This document shows, one piece after another, positions 45,130 through 54,349 of a stretch of DNA of 64,000 nt. The position numbers and the translations under genes were made by a program. The stretch's first letter is position 1, and each line of letters starts with the position of its first letter. The DNA is from Folioceros fuciformis. Taxonomy: Eukaryota > Anthocerotophyta > Anthocerotopsida > Anthocerotales. The DNA lies in contig JBNGIO010005379.1 of the NCBI GenBank assembly GCA_049999805.1, positions 1 through 64,000 on the forward strand, read 5' to 3'. The notes beneath the pieces were generated by a model that did not search any database, was not told the DNA's origin, and worked only from the letters and a program-made list of their open reading frames with translations.

Positions 45130-46395
45130 CTAACTAACCCCATCCCCGCCCTTGGGATCGATGTGACTCCCACCATGACACGACACGACACGCTACGACA
45201 AGACCGGACAGACGCAGGAAGGAACAAAGGAAGGGAGTTTCTGTTGTGCAAGGTAACTTCAGTGACACTGACACTGACACTGACCTCACCTGTGAGAGGC
45301 CGCCTGAGAGAAGAAGCTGCGGACTTGAGCGAATCGCCCACAAAGGGGCAGGCACGATCCTCCGGAGCCTCCCACGGGCACGACGGCTTTCGGGCACTGG
45401 GTGTGGACCTGCGAGCAGTGCTGGGCACGGTAGTGCATCTACCTCGCCTGCTGAACGCGTACGGATACCTGCACAGCCCAGAGGGCAAACAGCACTGGTG
45501 TGGGCGTGCAGTCCAGATGCATGGCATTGCGTGTAGCAAAATCTGTGGACATTGGTGGCCCGGCTCCAGCACCTCTGGTGCAGGCTGTTGAGGAAGTCCC
45601 CGGAGCTGCTTGCCAGCTTCTTCTTGCAGCCGGTGGAGGCGCAGGAGCCCGAGGCAGCAGGAGAGTCCAGCCTGCGCTTCGTCCTGGCACGGCCATGGAT
45701 CCTCGGGGTGATGCTACTCTCTGGGCGCAGCAACGCCGCCTTGGCATGCGCAGCAGGGGACTTGGCCTGCACCACCCGGAATTTTCAAATGGCATGGAAC
45801 ATGTTTGCGTGGTTGGTTGGTGACAGTGTGTCCAGGAGCAGGAGCAGGCGCAGGCACAAGAGGAGAAGAGACGGCGGGCAAATGCAGCTCATTCTACCCT
45901 GCTGCAGCTCCGGCGCAAGGGACAGGCGGCGCCGAGCGGCGGGGGATGACACTCCGCCTCCACTTGCGCTTCCCCAGCAGCTGCGTCGGTGGAGGAGCCC
46001 GCTGCCGCAGCCTGCTCCAGCTCTTTCACCCGGCTGCGTACTCCGTCCAGATGCCGCTGTAGCTCCTGAGCCCAGGAAAGCAGCAGGAGCACCAAAGTGA
46101 TGGATTTTTGCGCGCTGCCATGATCGTCTAGCAGCAGGGAAATCAGAAGAGGAAGGAAGAGGCAACGAATGGTCACCTCGCAGGCCTTGTGGTGTCGCGG
46201 CTCCATGTACAGGGGATGGCAGGGCATCACCACGGACACGAGCTTGAGGAACTTGCGCAGATGCGACAGCTCCTGCGCCGGGAGCTGGAACTTGCGCGCC
46301 CCGATGGCCTTCTTCAAGCAAAGCCGCGCATTGCGGCAGTAGAAGGTGAAGGGCAGGATTGTCCCGTCCATGGCTTCCGCCTCCACCTCCGCCAT
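45130..46395 (-). CDS. Possible unresolved gene, family unknown
   Basis: An ATG at 46395 opens MAEVEAEAMDGTILPFTFYC and continues GARKFQLPAQELSHLRKFLK, VSVVMPCHPLYMEPRHHKAC up to a GT donor near 46182. A phase-compatible exon after TGGGCTCAG near 46067 reads ELQRHLDGVRSRVKELEQ. Farther down, minus-strand frames with plausible splice sites (about 45770-45560 and 45425-45290) contain KKKLASSSGDFLNSLHQR and CPFVGDSLKSAASSLRRPL. They could form one protein of 150-250 residues with a short helical region, but the plus strand in 45500-45820 also has an open frame, so structure and even strand of the second half are uncertain. I do not recognise the family. Confidence 0.4.
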
Positions 46396-47491
46396 GTCCG
46401 CTTCCAATTCCGCCTCCGCCTCCGCCTCCGCCGTGAACGTTGCCCCTCCCCTTGCCTTTGCCTTTGCCTACCATAACCGCCACTGTTCCCGGCACCAGGA
46501 CGCAATAGCAACAGCCTTAACAACTGCTGGCCCTCCACCGTTAAAACGCTTCCGCCGTTACGTCTAACGACCAGTCACACACTTTGCCACCATTGCCGAT
46601 TCAAATTACGTACGTTTGGCTGGGGCTGGTGTGAGACCCGAGAATTGTAATTCTCAAACCAGGTCCACTCATTGTTCCACGTTCTAAATACCTATATCCA
46701 CTAGTTTAATCTTTATGTTAATTTAATATTAGTATTTTTCAAATTTGTGAAGCTGGACTCGTTTCGACAATGAGTTTCCATCCCTTGGCATTGGCCCATG
46801 CGGTCTTTATCCCATAGGTAGGTAGGTAGGCCTTTTATTATTTTATTATTATTACTCTTGTCCAAGTCTATTACACCAAAATAGAAGTGAGCTGCTAGCC
46901 TTCCTCTTTCTTACATCCATAGGGTGTTGGCTAATGTATAGGACATCAACAAGCATTGTTGTAAGCAATTCTTTAGCTCTGATGGTAGGTAGGCTATTTT
47001 ACATTCTTGACCACAAGATCTCCGAGTAAGTGGTAATTTCAATAGAGGTGATCATGAAGCTAATCCCTTAGATTAAGTGCCCTTCATTGGGTTGTTGCCC
47101 TTTGTTTTAAGAGTATATGGGTTTTCATCTCTTCTTTTATAGGAGCTACATTGAAGACAAACCTTTCATAACATGAACTCTATAGCTCCTTGGACATGTA
47201 TTCTAAAACATCCTATAGCACGATAAGTCATTTTGGACTAAATAAAGGGCATAACCTGCAAAGATTGTGCTCTTAAAGACTCAATTGGCCCAAATGAAGT
47301 GCCCTTGGCAAGCAGTCTAGCATATTCCCCAACATCTCCAACCAAGAGCATTACTTAAGCTGCACCTCGATAGGGTCCATAGCAGCACAGTCCTTCTTAC
47401 CAACCTTCAACCTAGATCTTATTTTATATCCCATCTCCTCTCACAAAGCTGCCCAATGCCCAACTTGCTTGGTAAGCAGCTTAGCATATTC

Positions 47492-47660
47492 ACCAGCACA
47501 GCCCAACAAAACACGCTTAGCATATTTTCAATCACAGCCTAACAAAACATGCTTAGCATATTCCCCATCACACCCTAGCAAAACATGCTTAGCATATTCC
47601 CCATCACACCCTAGCAAAACATGCTTAGCATATTCCCCATCACACCCTAGTAAGGCAGGC
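47492..47660. repeat. 36-base tandem repeat
   Basis: Unit AAAACATGCTTAGCATATTC followed by CCCATCACACCCTAGC; about three near-identical copies plus two diverged ones. A related single copy lies near 47728-47763. The period is a multiple of three, so an accidental frame with 12-residue repeats appears; I do not treat it as coding. Confidence 0.9.
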
Positions 47661-48258
47661 TTCTTAAACTGTGCCTTAGCAGAGGGTTCATAGTGACCTA
47701 GTCTTCCTTGGCAACCTCTAGTCTAAACATGTTTAGCATATTCCCCATCATAGCCTAGTAAGTCATGCTTCTTAAGCTGTGCCTTTGCATGGTTCATAGT
47801 GACCTAGTCTTCCTTGGCAACCTCTAGCCTAGATCTTATTATGTGCCTCATCTCCTCTTATGAAGCTATTAGTGCCCAACAATTGCTCAGCAATGTCAAG
47901 CATGATTGTGTGCTTATGGCTTAGATGCATCCAAATAGTAATTAGTTAATAATTAACTAATATTAATGAATAGTATTAATAATAATTAATAACTATTTAG
48001 TCAAGTTTATTAAAAATATATGATATAATATAAAGTCAACTAGATACACACAACTAGATGTGTGGATGTGGGTTTAGGGTTTAGGTTGCAGTAGGTCTCA
48101 AGTAGTAGGCATAAAAGTCTAGCTCAATGAGTGTCCGTTGCAGTTGTAAGCTTGTATTGTCTTGCTTTTTGGGAATAAGCTTTCTCTTATGGGAGCATCC
48201 TCTTGTTGCAAATCCGGTTGAGGTGTGCATGTGCGCGGTGTGTAAGATTATGTGACCC

Positions 48259-48416
48259 GATCGAGGATTTGAGAAGCCAAGTTACAGCTCTGAGAAGTGT
48301 GGATGCAAGTAGATCGAGGATTTGAGAAGCCAAGTTACAGCTCTGATAAGTGTGGATACAAGTAGATCGAGGATTTCATAAGCCAAGTTACAGCTCTAAG
48401 AAGTGTGGATGCAAGT
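48259..48416. repeat. 53-base tandem repeat, three copies
   Basis: Three consecutive copies (48259-48310, 48311-48363, 48364-48416) of a unit beginning GATCGAGGATTTGAGAAGCC and continuing AAGTTACAGCTCTGAGAAGT, GTGGATGCAAGTA. Copies differ at a few positions. Confidence 0.9.
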
Positions 48417-49747
48417 AGAGGAGATTTTGTGGTGTCTGACAGAAGCAAACCCTTCAACTCTTACAAGCTTACAGCACCCTGTTTAATGTGTGTGTAATGT
48501 GGTGTGGTGTGAGTATTGTTAACTAATGAACCATGCAGGAGGGTGATGTTGAGCGGCACAGCATGACAACAAGCATCCACGCATATTCCCTAACCTAACG
48601 TGTACAACCAAGCAAGACACTCTACGTAAGTTGCACATTAGCAAAGTTCATAGTAACCTAGTCCTCGTCGGCAACCTCTAGCCTAGATCTTATTATGTGC
48701 CTCATCTCCTCTTGCAAAGCTCCCTAGTGCCCAACTCACTTGGCAAGTAGCCTAGCATGCAATTCCTCAACCTTGGCAACCTCTCATACAAAAGCTCCCT
48801 TTACAGAATATAACTTTGGTTGAAAAAAAAATGTGCTAGACCACTTGCTTCACTCCTCCACCCATGCATAATTGATAAGCTTAAGCTCAATGAGAACTTC
48901 ACCTCTAACCAAGATCTATCGATAACTAACTATCAAATACTCTCCCTACACCTTGTTCATAAGCTCAACTCGCATAATGCCTTTGGATGTTTGTTCCAAC
49001 TCTTCAACAATGTTAACCTAGTGCTCACTAGCTCTTCCTATGTCATCTCTCATTTATTAGCTCAAGGGTGGGCCTTGACCACCCGTGTATGGGAGGTTGC
49101 TAAGGTTGAAAAATTATGTACTAGTCTATTGGCTTCTTAGAGCACTCTTCACAAAATATGGCCTTTTACTAAAAATAAAATGTTTTTATTGTAAATATAA
49201 TTCAAATAATTTCTTTGTAAGCTTGTTTTCAATTCTTTTTCGAGCCATAAATGATGATGAGATACAAGCACATGGGATTAGCAATGGGTTAGTGGATTCA
49301 TAGTACTAAGGGTAGGATTTGGGAATTTGTATAATATCATGGCCTGATAGCAATGCTATGGTGCAGTTTACCCAGGGTTGGGGCATGGGCTTGCCTTGGG
49401 CTCAATCAAGTTTAAGTTACATTCTTTTATGCACAATTTAAATTTAATTCTTAATTGATATATGCTTTATTTATTCTGGTATTGATTAATTGATTTATAA
49501 ATCTTCACTTTTGTGGCTCATAAAGCTTTTCTTCGACAGATAGCTTAGTTTGGAACATGGACGAACAGGTGACTCTGGCTCCGTGCAGATTGCCTGATTG
49601 TGCTGGGCTCCCATCTGCCATCCGGTTCGAGAAGGAAAAGGTGCCCATTTCTCAGGGCTTGGATGATGCAGGCATGCTGCCTTGTCTAGGATCGGCTCTC
49701 CATGTGCAAAGCCAGAGACAGGCGGCCCCCGTGACCTCCATGGATTC

Positions 49748-52700
49748 ATGGCTGTCGGGAACGTGGTCATACGTATTCTTGGAAGAGCACCAGCTCAAGT
49801 TCAACCTCAATCTCAAGCTCATGTGCCTTGTAGGAACCAACGCCGACCCCAACTCTTGGCACACAAGCACGCTGCCAGATACAGCAGCACCTGGCCATCA
49901 ACGCCACAGCCGGATGAACCTGGATCTGGTGGCCGGATCCGGTGTGCAGAATACGAAAGGGGAGCCGCCGTTACCCAGCTCTGTGACCAGGGTTATATCA
50001 CCCAAGCTGTCGAGGCTCTTGGAGTTCTGGTGCAGACGCGATGCTGCATTTCCAAATCTCTCTTTTCTGCCGTCCTCAAGAAATGTGCGTTCCGAAAGGA
50101 CCTTGTTCTGGGCCGCCGAGTTCATGCCTTCGCTGTGAGAACGGGGTACCAATCGGACGCTGTCCTGGGCACCAGCATCCTGCGAATGTACGCCTCTCAT
50201 GGCAGGTTGCAAGACGCCATGGATGTGTTTGAGCTGGTTTCAGAACCGGATGCCTTCACCTGGTCTGCCGTAATCTCTGCGCATGCTAAACAAGGCCAAG
50301 ACAAGCTGGCCGTAGAGCTTTATCATCGGATGCGCAGGTCCAGCGTGAAGCCTGATGGCCATGTGTTTGTGGCAGTTCTGCAGGCTTGTGCAAGGGGACA
50401 CGACTTGAAAACGGGGCAGCAGGTGCATGCTCACCTCCTGGCCACAGGCACCCAACCTGATTGTTTCGTGACCACTTGCTTGGTGAACATGTACGCCAAG
50501 TGTGGCCAATTGGAAGATGCTCACACACTCTTTGACGGACTCGGACAGAATCAAAAACATGTCGTGACGTGGACTGCTCTCATCGCAGGGTACTCCCAGC
50601 AGGGTAGGGGGCAGGAAGCCCTTCGCATCTACGGCGCTATGCAACGAGAAGGCCTTACTGTTCCCAATTCCGTTACATTTGTGTGCCTTCTGCAGGCATG
50701 TTCCAGTGTGGGGGCCCCAGCTTTGGACAAGGGGAGGCAGCTTCATGCAGAAATCAGGGACCACGGACATCAGGATGATGTCTTCGTGGCCAACAGCTTG
50801 GTCAACATGTATGCCAAGTGTGGCAGCCTAGAGGATGCTCGCAGAGTATTTCAGGGACTTCGCCACAAGGATGTGGGAACGTGGAATGCATTGATAGCTG
50901 GGCATGCCCACCATGGCAAGGGCCAAGAAGCCCTCCGTCTCTACGATGTCATGAAACACGAATGCAGCACTACACCTGATTCCATGACCTTTGTGTGTCT
51001 CCTGCAGGCATGCGCAGCCGTGGGCACCCCAGCTTTGGAGAAGGGGAGGCAACTTCATGTGCAAATTAGGGAAGGAGGACATGAAGCTGACATGTTTCTG
51101 GCTAACAATTTGGTGAATATGTATGCAAAGTGTGGTAGCATCGAAGACGCTGAGAGAGTGTTCCATGGGCTCCATCAAAGGGATGTGGTCACATGGAATG
51201 CCATGATAGCAGGATATTCGCAGCAAGGCATGGGCTGGGAAGCCCTTCGTGTCTACACTGATATGCAGGAAGAAGCAAGTGCACCACCGAATTCCGTGAC
51301 TTTTGTGTGTCTCCTTCAGGCCTGTGCAAATGTGGGCAGCGCAGGTTTGGAGAAGGGGAGGGAGATTCATGCGCAGATAGCAGAATCTGTACATCAGGCT
51401 GATGAATTTGTAGCCAACAGTTTGGTGAACATGTATGCCAAGTGTGGCAGCTTGGACGATGCTCAGCGTGTGTTTGATGGACTGCGTAGGAAGGATGTGG
51501 TGATGTGGACTGCTCTGATTGCAGGTTATTCCCAACAGGACATGGGCCAGAAAGCGCTCCATCTGTACAGTGCTATGCAAGAAGAAGGAACAGCAGTGCC
51601 CAACTCCTTGACATTTGTAAGTCTCCTGCAGGCATGCGCAAGTGTGGGCACCCAAGCTTTGGACAAGGGGAAGCAGATTCATATGCAAATAAGAGAACAA
51701 GGACATGAAGCTGATCTATTTGTGGCCAACAGTCTGGTGAACATGTACGCAAAGTGTGGCAGCCTGGAAGATGCCCACGCTGTGTTTGACGGACTCACTC
51801 AGAAAGACGTCGTTACTTGGACTGCTCTGATTGCAGGATACTCCCAGCAGAACATGAGCCAGGAGGCGCTCCGTCTTTACGGTGCAATGCAAGAGGACAG
51901 CATGGCTGTACCCAATTCCATGACATTTGGCTATCTCCTCCAGGCTTGTTCAAATTTGGGGACCCCAGCTTTGGACAAGGGGAAGCAGCTTCATGCAGAA
52001 ATTAGAGCACGAGGATATCAGGGTGATTTGTTTGTGGCCAACAGTTTGGTGAACATGTATGTAAAGTGTGGCAGCCTTGAGGACGCCCATAGAGTGTTTG
52101 ATGGCATGGTGGAAAAAGATGTGGTCACTTGGACTGCTCTAATTGCAGGGTACTCCCAGCACGGTATGGGGCAGGAAGCCCTTCGTCATTACATTGCTAT
52201 GCAAGACGAAGGCATCACCGTGCCCGATCCTGTGACGTTTGTGTGCCTCCTGCAGGCGTGTGCAAATGTGGCAGCTTTGCACCTGGGGAGGCAGATACAT
52301 GCACAGATTGAGGAACAAGGGCTTCACCACCAAGCGTTTATAGCGAGCAGTTTGATTAACATGTATGGAAAGGCTGGGAGCATGGTTAACGCGCAGCAGG
52401 TGTTTGATGGCTTGCCGCACAGAGAGACTGTTGCCTGGAGTGCGCTGATTGCTGGCTACGCCTCTCAAGGACACAGTGAAATAGTCTTTGACTTGGTCCA
52501 GAGAATGAGAGACGATGGCGTGCAGCCAGTTGGCGTCACATTCCTTAGTGTATTAACAGTGTGTAGTCATGCTGGTCAAATGGCCAAGGGCATGGAGTTC
52601 TTCGAGGCTATGAGCAGAGAGTATGGCGTCACTCGCACAGTGGAGCACTACACATGCATGGTGGACCTTCTGGGCCGTGCCGGTCAAGTGGATGAAGCAC

Positions 52701-53098
52701 TGAAGTTGGTGAGCAAAATGCCCGTCGTCGCCAACGCTGCTATCTGGCATACTCTATTGAATGCTTGTCGAAAGTGGAGGAACCTGGAGGTGGCGCGACA
52801 CGCTTTCGAAGAAGCAGTGAAGCTAGACGAAAAAGATGCGGCTGCATATGTGCTGATGTTCAATATGTACACCGGTGCCCAGATGTGGGAGCAGGCACAG
52901 ATGGTACAGTTGAGGAGGATGAAGGTCAGGGCATGGAAGCAGCCAGGTCAGAGCTGGTGGACCGACATGAACGGAGAGGTTCATAGTTTTTTGGTTGGGG
53001 ACGACAAGCTCAAACCAGAATCAAACACGTCTTGCGCTGAAAGAAGCCAGGATGTGGACCAGTCACGTGACCGGGAGGCATATCTGATGTTAGGATGA
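49748..53098 (+). CDS. Long PPR protein with E domains but no deaminase (PG/WW box)
   Basis: A 1,116-residue single-exon PPR protein from the first in-frame ATG (49748); the leader MAVGNVVIRILGRAPAQVQ is basic and lacks acids, fitting an organelle targeting peptide. After CDQGYITQAVEALGVLVQTR come eight PLS triplets; the middle ones repeat with a period of 312-315 bases (MYAKCGSLEDA landmarks near 50803, 51115, 51427, 51739, 52051), more uniform than in the other PPR genes. E1 and E2 are complete and end KQPGQSWWTDMNGEVHSFLV, the canonical PG box with a WW pair, unlike the KP box of its neighbours. The protein then stops after about 35 unrelated residues; no HAE...CxxC deaminase follows in any frame up to 53430. 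It is therefore an E+-type factor that would need a separate deaminase protein, or a truncated DYW gene. Confidence 0.95.
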   Translation: MAVGNVVIRILGRAPAQVQPQSQAHVPCRNQRRPQLLAHKHAARYSSTWPSTPQPDEPGSGGRIRCAEYERGAAVTQLCDQGYITQAVEALGVLVQTRCCISKSLFSAVLKKCAFRKDLVLGRRVHAFAVRTGYQSDAVLGTSILRMYASHGRLQDAMDVFELVSEPDAFTWSAVISAHAKQGQDKLAVELYHRMRRSSVKPDGHVFVAVLQACARGHDLKTGQQVHAHLLATGTQPDCFVTTCLVNMYAKCGQLEDAHTLFDGLGQNQKHVVTWTALIAGYSQQGRGQEALRIYGAMQREGLTVPNSVTFVCLLQACSSVGAPALDKGRQLHAEIRDHGHQDDVFVANSLVNMYAKCGSLEDARRVFQGLRHKDVGTWNALIAGHAHHGKGQEALRLYDVMKHECSTTPDSMTFVCLLQACAAVGTPALEKGRQLHVQIREGGHEADMFLANNLVNMYAKCGSIEDAERVFHGLHQRDVVTWNAMIAGYSQQGMGWEALRVYTDMQEEASAPPNSVTFVCLLQACANVGSAGLEKGREIHAQIAESVHQADEFVANSLVNMYAKCGSLDDAQRVFDGLRRKDVVMWTALIAGYSQQDMGQKALHLYSAMQEEGTAVPNSLTFVSLLQACASVGTQALDKGKQIHMQIREQGHEADLFVANSLVNMYAKCGSLEDAHAVFDGLTQKDVVTWTALIAGYSQQNMSQEALRLYGAMQEDSMAVPNSMTFGYLLQACSNLGTPALDKGKQLHAEIRARGYQGDLFVANSLVNMYVKCGSLEDAHRVFDGMVEKDVVTWTALIAGYSQHGMGQEALRHYIAMQDEGITVPDPVTFVCLLQACANVAALHLGRQIHAQIEEQGLHHQAFIASSLINMYGKAGSMVNAQQVFDGLPHRETVAWSALIAGYASQGHSEIVFDLVQRMRDDGVQPVGVTFLSVLTVCSHAGQMAKGMEFFEAMSREYGVTRTVEHYTCMVDLLGRAGQVDEALKLVSKMPVVANAAIWHTLLNACRKWRNLEVARHAFEEAVKLDEKDAAAYVLMFNMYTGAQMWEQAQMVQLRRMKVRAWKQPGQSWWTDMNGEVHSFLVGDDKLKPESNTSCAERSQDVDQSRDREAYLMLG

Positions 53099-53460
53099 AA
53101 GACGGGGACAGCACCGAGATGCCCACGTCGTTGAAGAGACATAACTGGACATACGTCCGCAAGTGTTGTGAAGGACTTCCTCCGTGTTTGGTTGTGGCTG
53201 TGTTGTTATGTAGAGGAGAGTCGATGTATCCTCTGAAAGGGTGCAGGGACGGAAGTTGAAGTCGGACAGTTGTGTATGGTACAGGGCACAGCTGAAGGCG
53301 GGGTAGCCCCTCTGGCGCCCAGCAACGGCTGATGACAGACAGTAGAATCTGGAGCCTAACAGGTTGCAACGTCCACTAATCTTTCTATCGACAGCTCCCG
53401 CTCATCGCTCACCTGACCTGAAGGAAGCCACCATTGTGCATGATGGCTGACAACCATGAG
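53099..53460. other. 3' flank of the long PPR gene
   Basis: No continuation of the DYW domain in any frame and no other coding signal. Confidence 0.6.
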
Positions 53461-54005
53461 CAAGCTGTGTGATCAGGGCCATGGATTTGTCATTTAGGCT
53501 GTTGAGGAGGCTTGGGAACTTTTGGTGCTTCCAAACAAAGCAGCGACCTGTGTTTCCAAATCCGCCTACTTCACTACTGCCTAATATGAATTTATGAGCA
53601 CCGTCGTGAAAAGAAGAGACCAGAAGCGTGTGGGTGTGGGTCACCTTCATGTGGTGCCATTCCATACTTTGGGCTCATGTCAAACAGGCAAGGACAAGTG
53701 GGCCTCATTGCATGCAATGGGTCCGACCAGATGGTCTAGTCTCGTCTGTTGTGGCCACCCCCTTCCGGCATGTGCAGGGGCATTTGTTGCAGCTGAAAAC
53801 TGGCCACGAACAGCTGTACATGCCTGCTTTCGGGGTTCAGACCAGAGTTGATCCCTTTGTGTGTGACTACACTTGCTTGGTGAACACAGTATGCGCCAAA
53901 TGCTCGCACACTGTTTGACAGGCTAGCACGCGAGCATGTCCTGGCTGGATTGCCCTTCTTAATTCTTATTGCAGGTATTCACAGCACGCCATGGATATTT
54001 TTTCC
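53461..54005 (+). pseudogene. Decayed partial copy of the adjacent long PPR gene
   Basis: The plus strand reproduces the start of the PPR at 49748-53098 in order but with stops and frameshifts: AAGCTGTGTGATCAGGG (compare LCDQG), GCTGTTGAGGAGGCTTGGGA (AVEALG), TGTTTCCAAATCCGCCTACT (CISKSLF), then near 53860-53990 TGCTTGGTGAACACAGTATG and CGCCAAATG (CLVNMYAKC), CACACTGTTTGAC (HTLFD), and ATTCTTATTGCAGGTATTCA (LIAGYS). The middle of the gene is deleted. It is a tandem duplicate that has been lost. Confidence 0.8.
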
Positions 54006-54349
54006 AAGATGCTCGACCACAGTCACGACAATACGGGGATCAGGACAATGCAAGTCACCCTGCGGATCGCACGATGATGAAGACGACACGACCTCGGTCA
54101 TGTCTGAAGTCACGGCCCTGGGAACGGGCCATCCACGGCATCAGCAATGGCGGGGTAGGGAACATGGGCTGTGTATCCGGGGCGAAGCGAGCATCAAGGG
54201 AATGGGACATGGCCTGGTACGGAGTGGGACACGCCTCTCGAGGAAATACGATCCCCCGTCCGACGAGCGGAAGACGTTGCGCTCGGTGATGGAGACATGG
54301 CCTTACCCGCAGCCGTAATAGCCATCGGGTGTCCATGCGAAGACGGTAG

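Larger units (their letters stand above)
46600..49500. other. Second AT-rich, repeat-filled island
   Basis: Composition changes abruptly to AT-rich. It contains the tandem arrays listed separately and a dispersed module of roughly 100-130 bases (CAACCTCTAGCCTAGATCTT, then ATTATGTGCCTCATCTCCTC) seen near 47410, 47690, 47820 and 48670. The string GCAAGTAGCCTAG near 48743 is shared with the satellite at 8.2-9.8 kb. Open frames inside (47469-47693, 48820-49140) are by-products of repeats or chance. No transposase, reverse transcriptase or clear terminal repeat is seen. Confidence 0.7.

Noticed and set aside
44572-45591. 339-codon plus-strand frame over the coiled-coil gene's N-terminus
   Set aside because: Pro/Ser/Ala low complexity produced by the antisense of the EA and Ser-rich regions; the minus strand gives consistent splicing into coiled coil.
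47469-47693. 74-codon frame with 12-residue repeats ('KTCLAYSPSHPS')
   Set aside because: It is the 36-base DNA tandem repeat read in frame; composition is that of the AT-rich island and there is no start context or homology.
48069-48086. Interstitial telomere repeat (GGGTTTAGGGTTTAGG)
   Set aside because: Only about two units; too short to call a telomeric remnant.
48060-48490. Possible solo LTR in the second AT island
   Set aside because: Some promoter-like and poly-T text is present, but I could not find matching TG...CA ends, target-site duplication, or a primer-binding site.
49557-50138. 193-codon plus-strand frame overlapping the start of the long PPR gene
   Set aside because: It runs in another frame through the PPR leader and first motifs, has no recognisable domain, and ends where PPR coding clearly continues.
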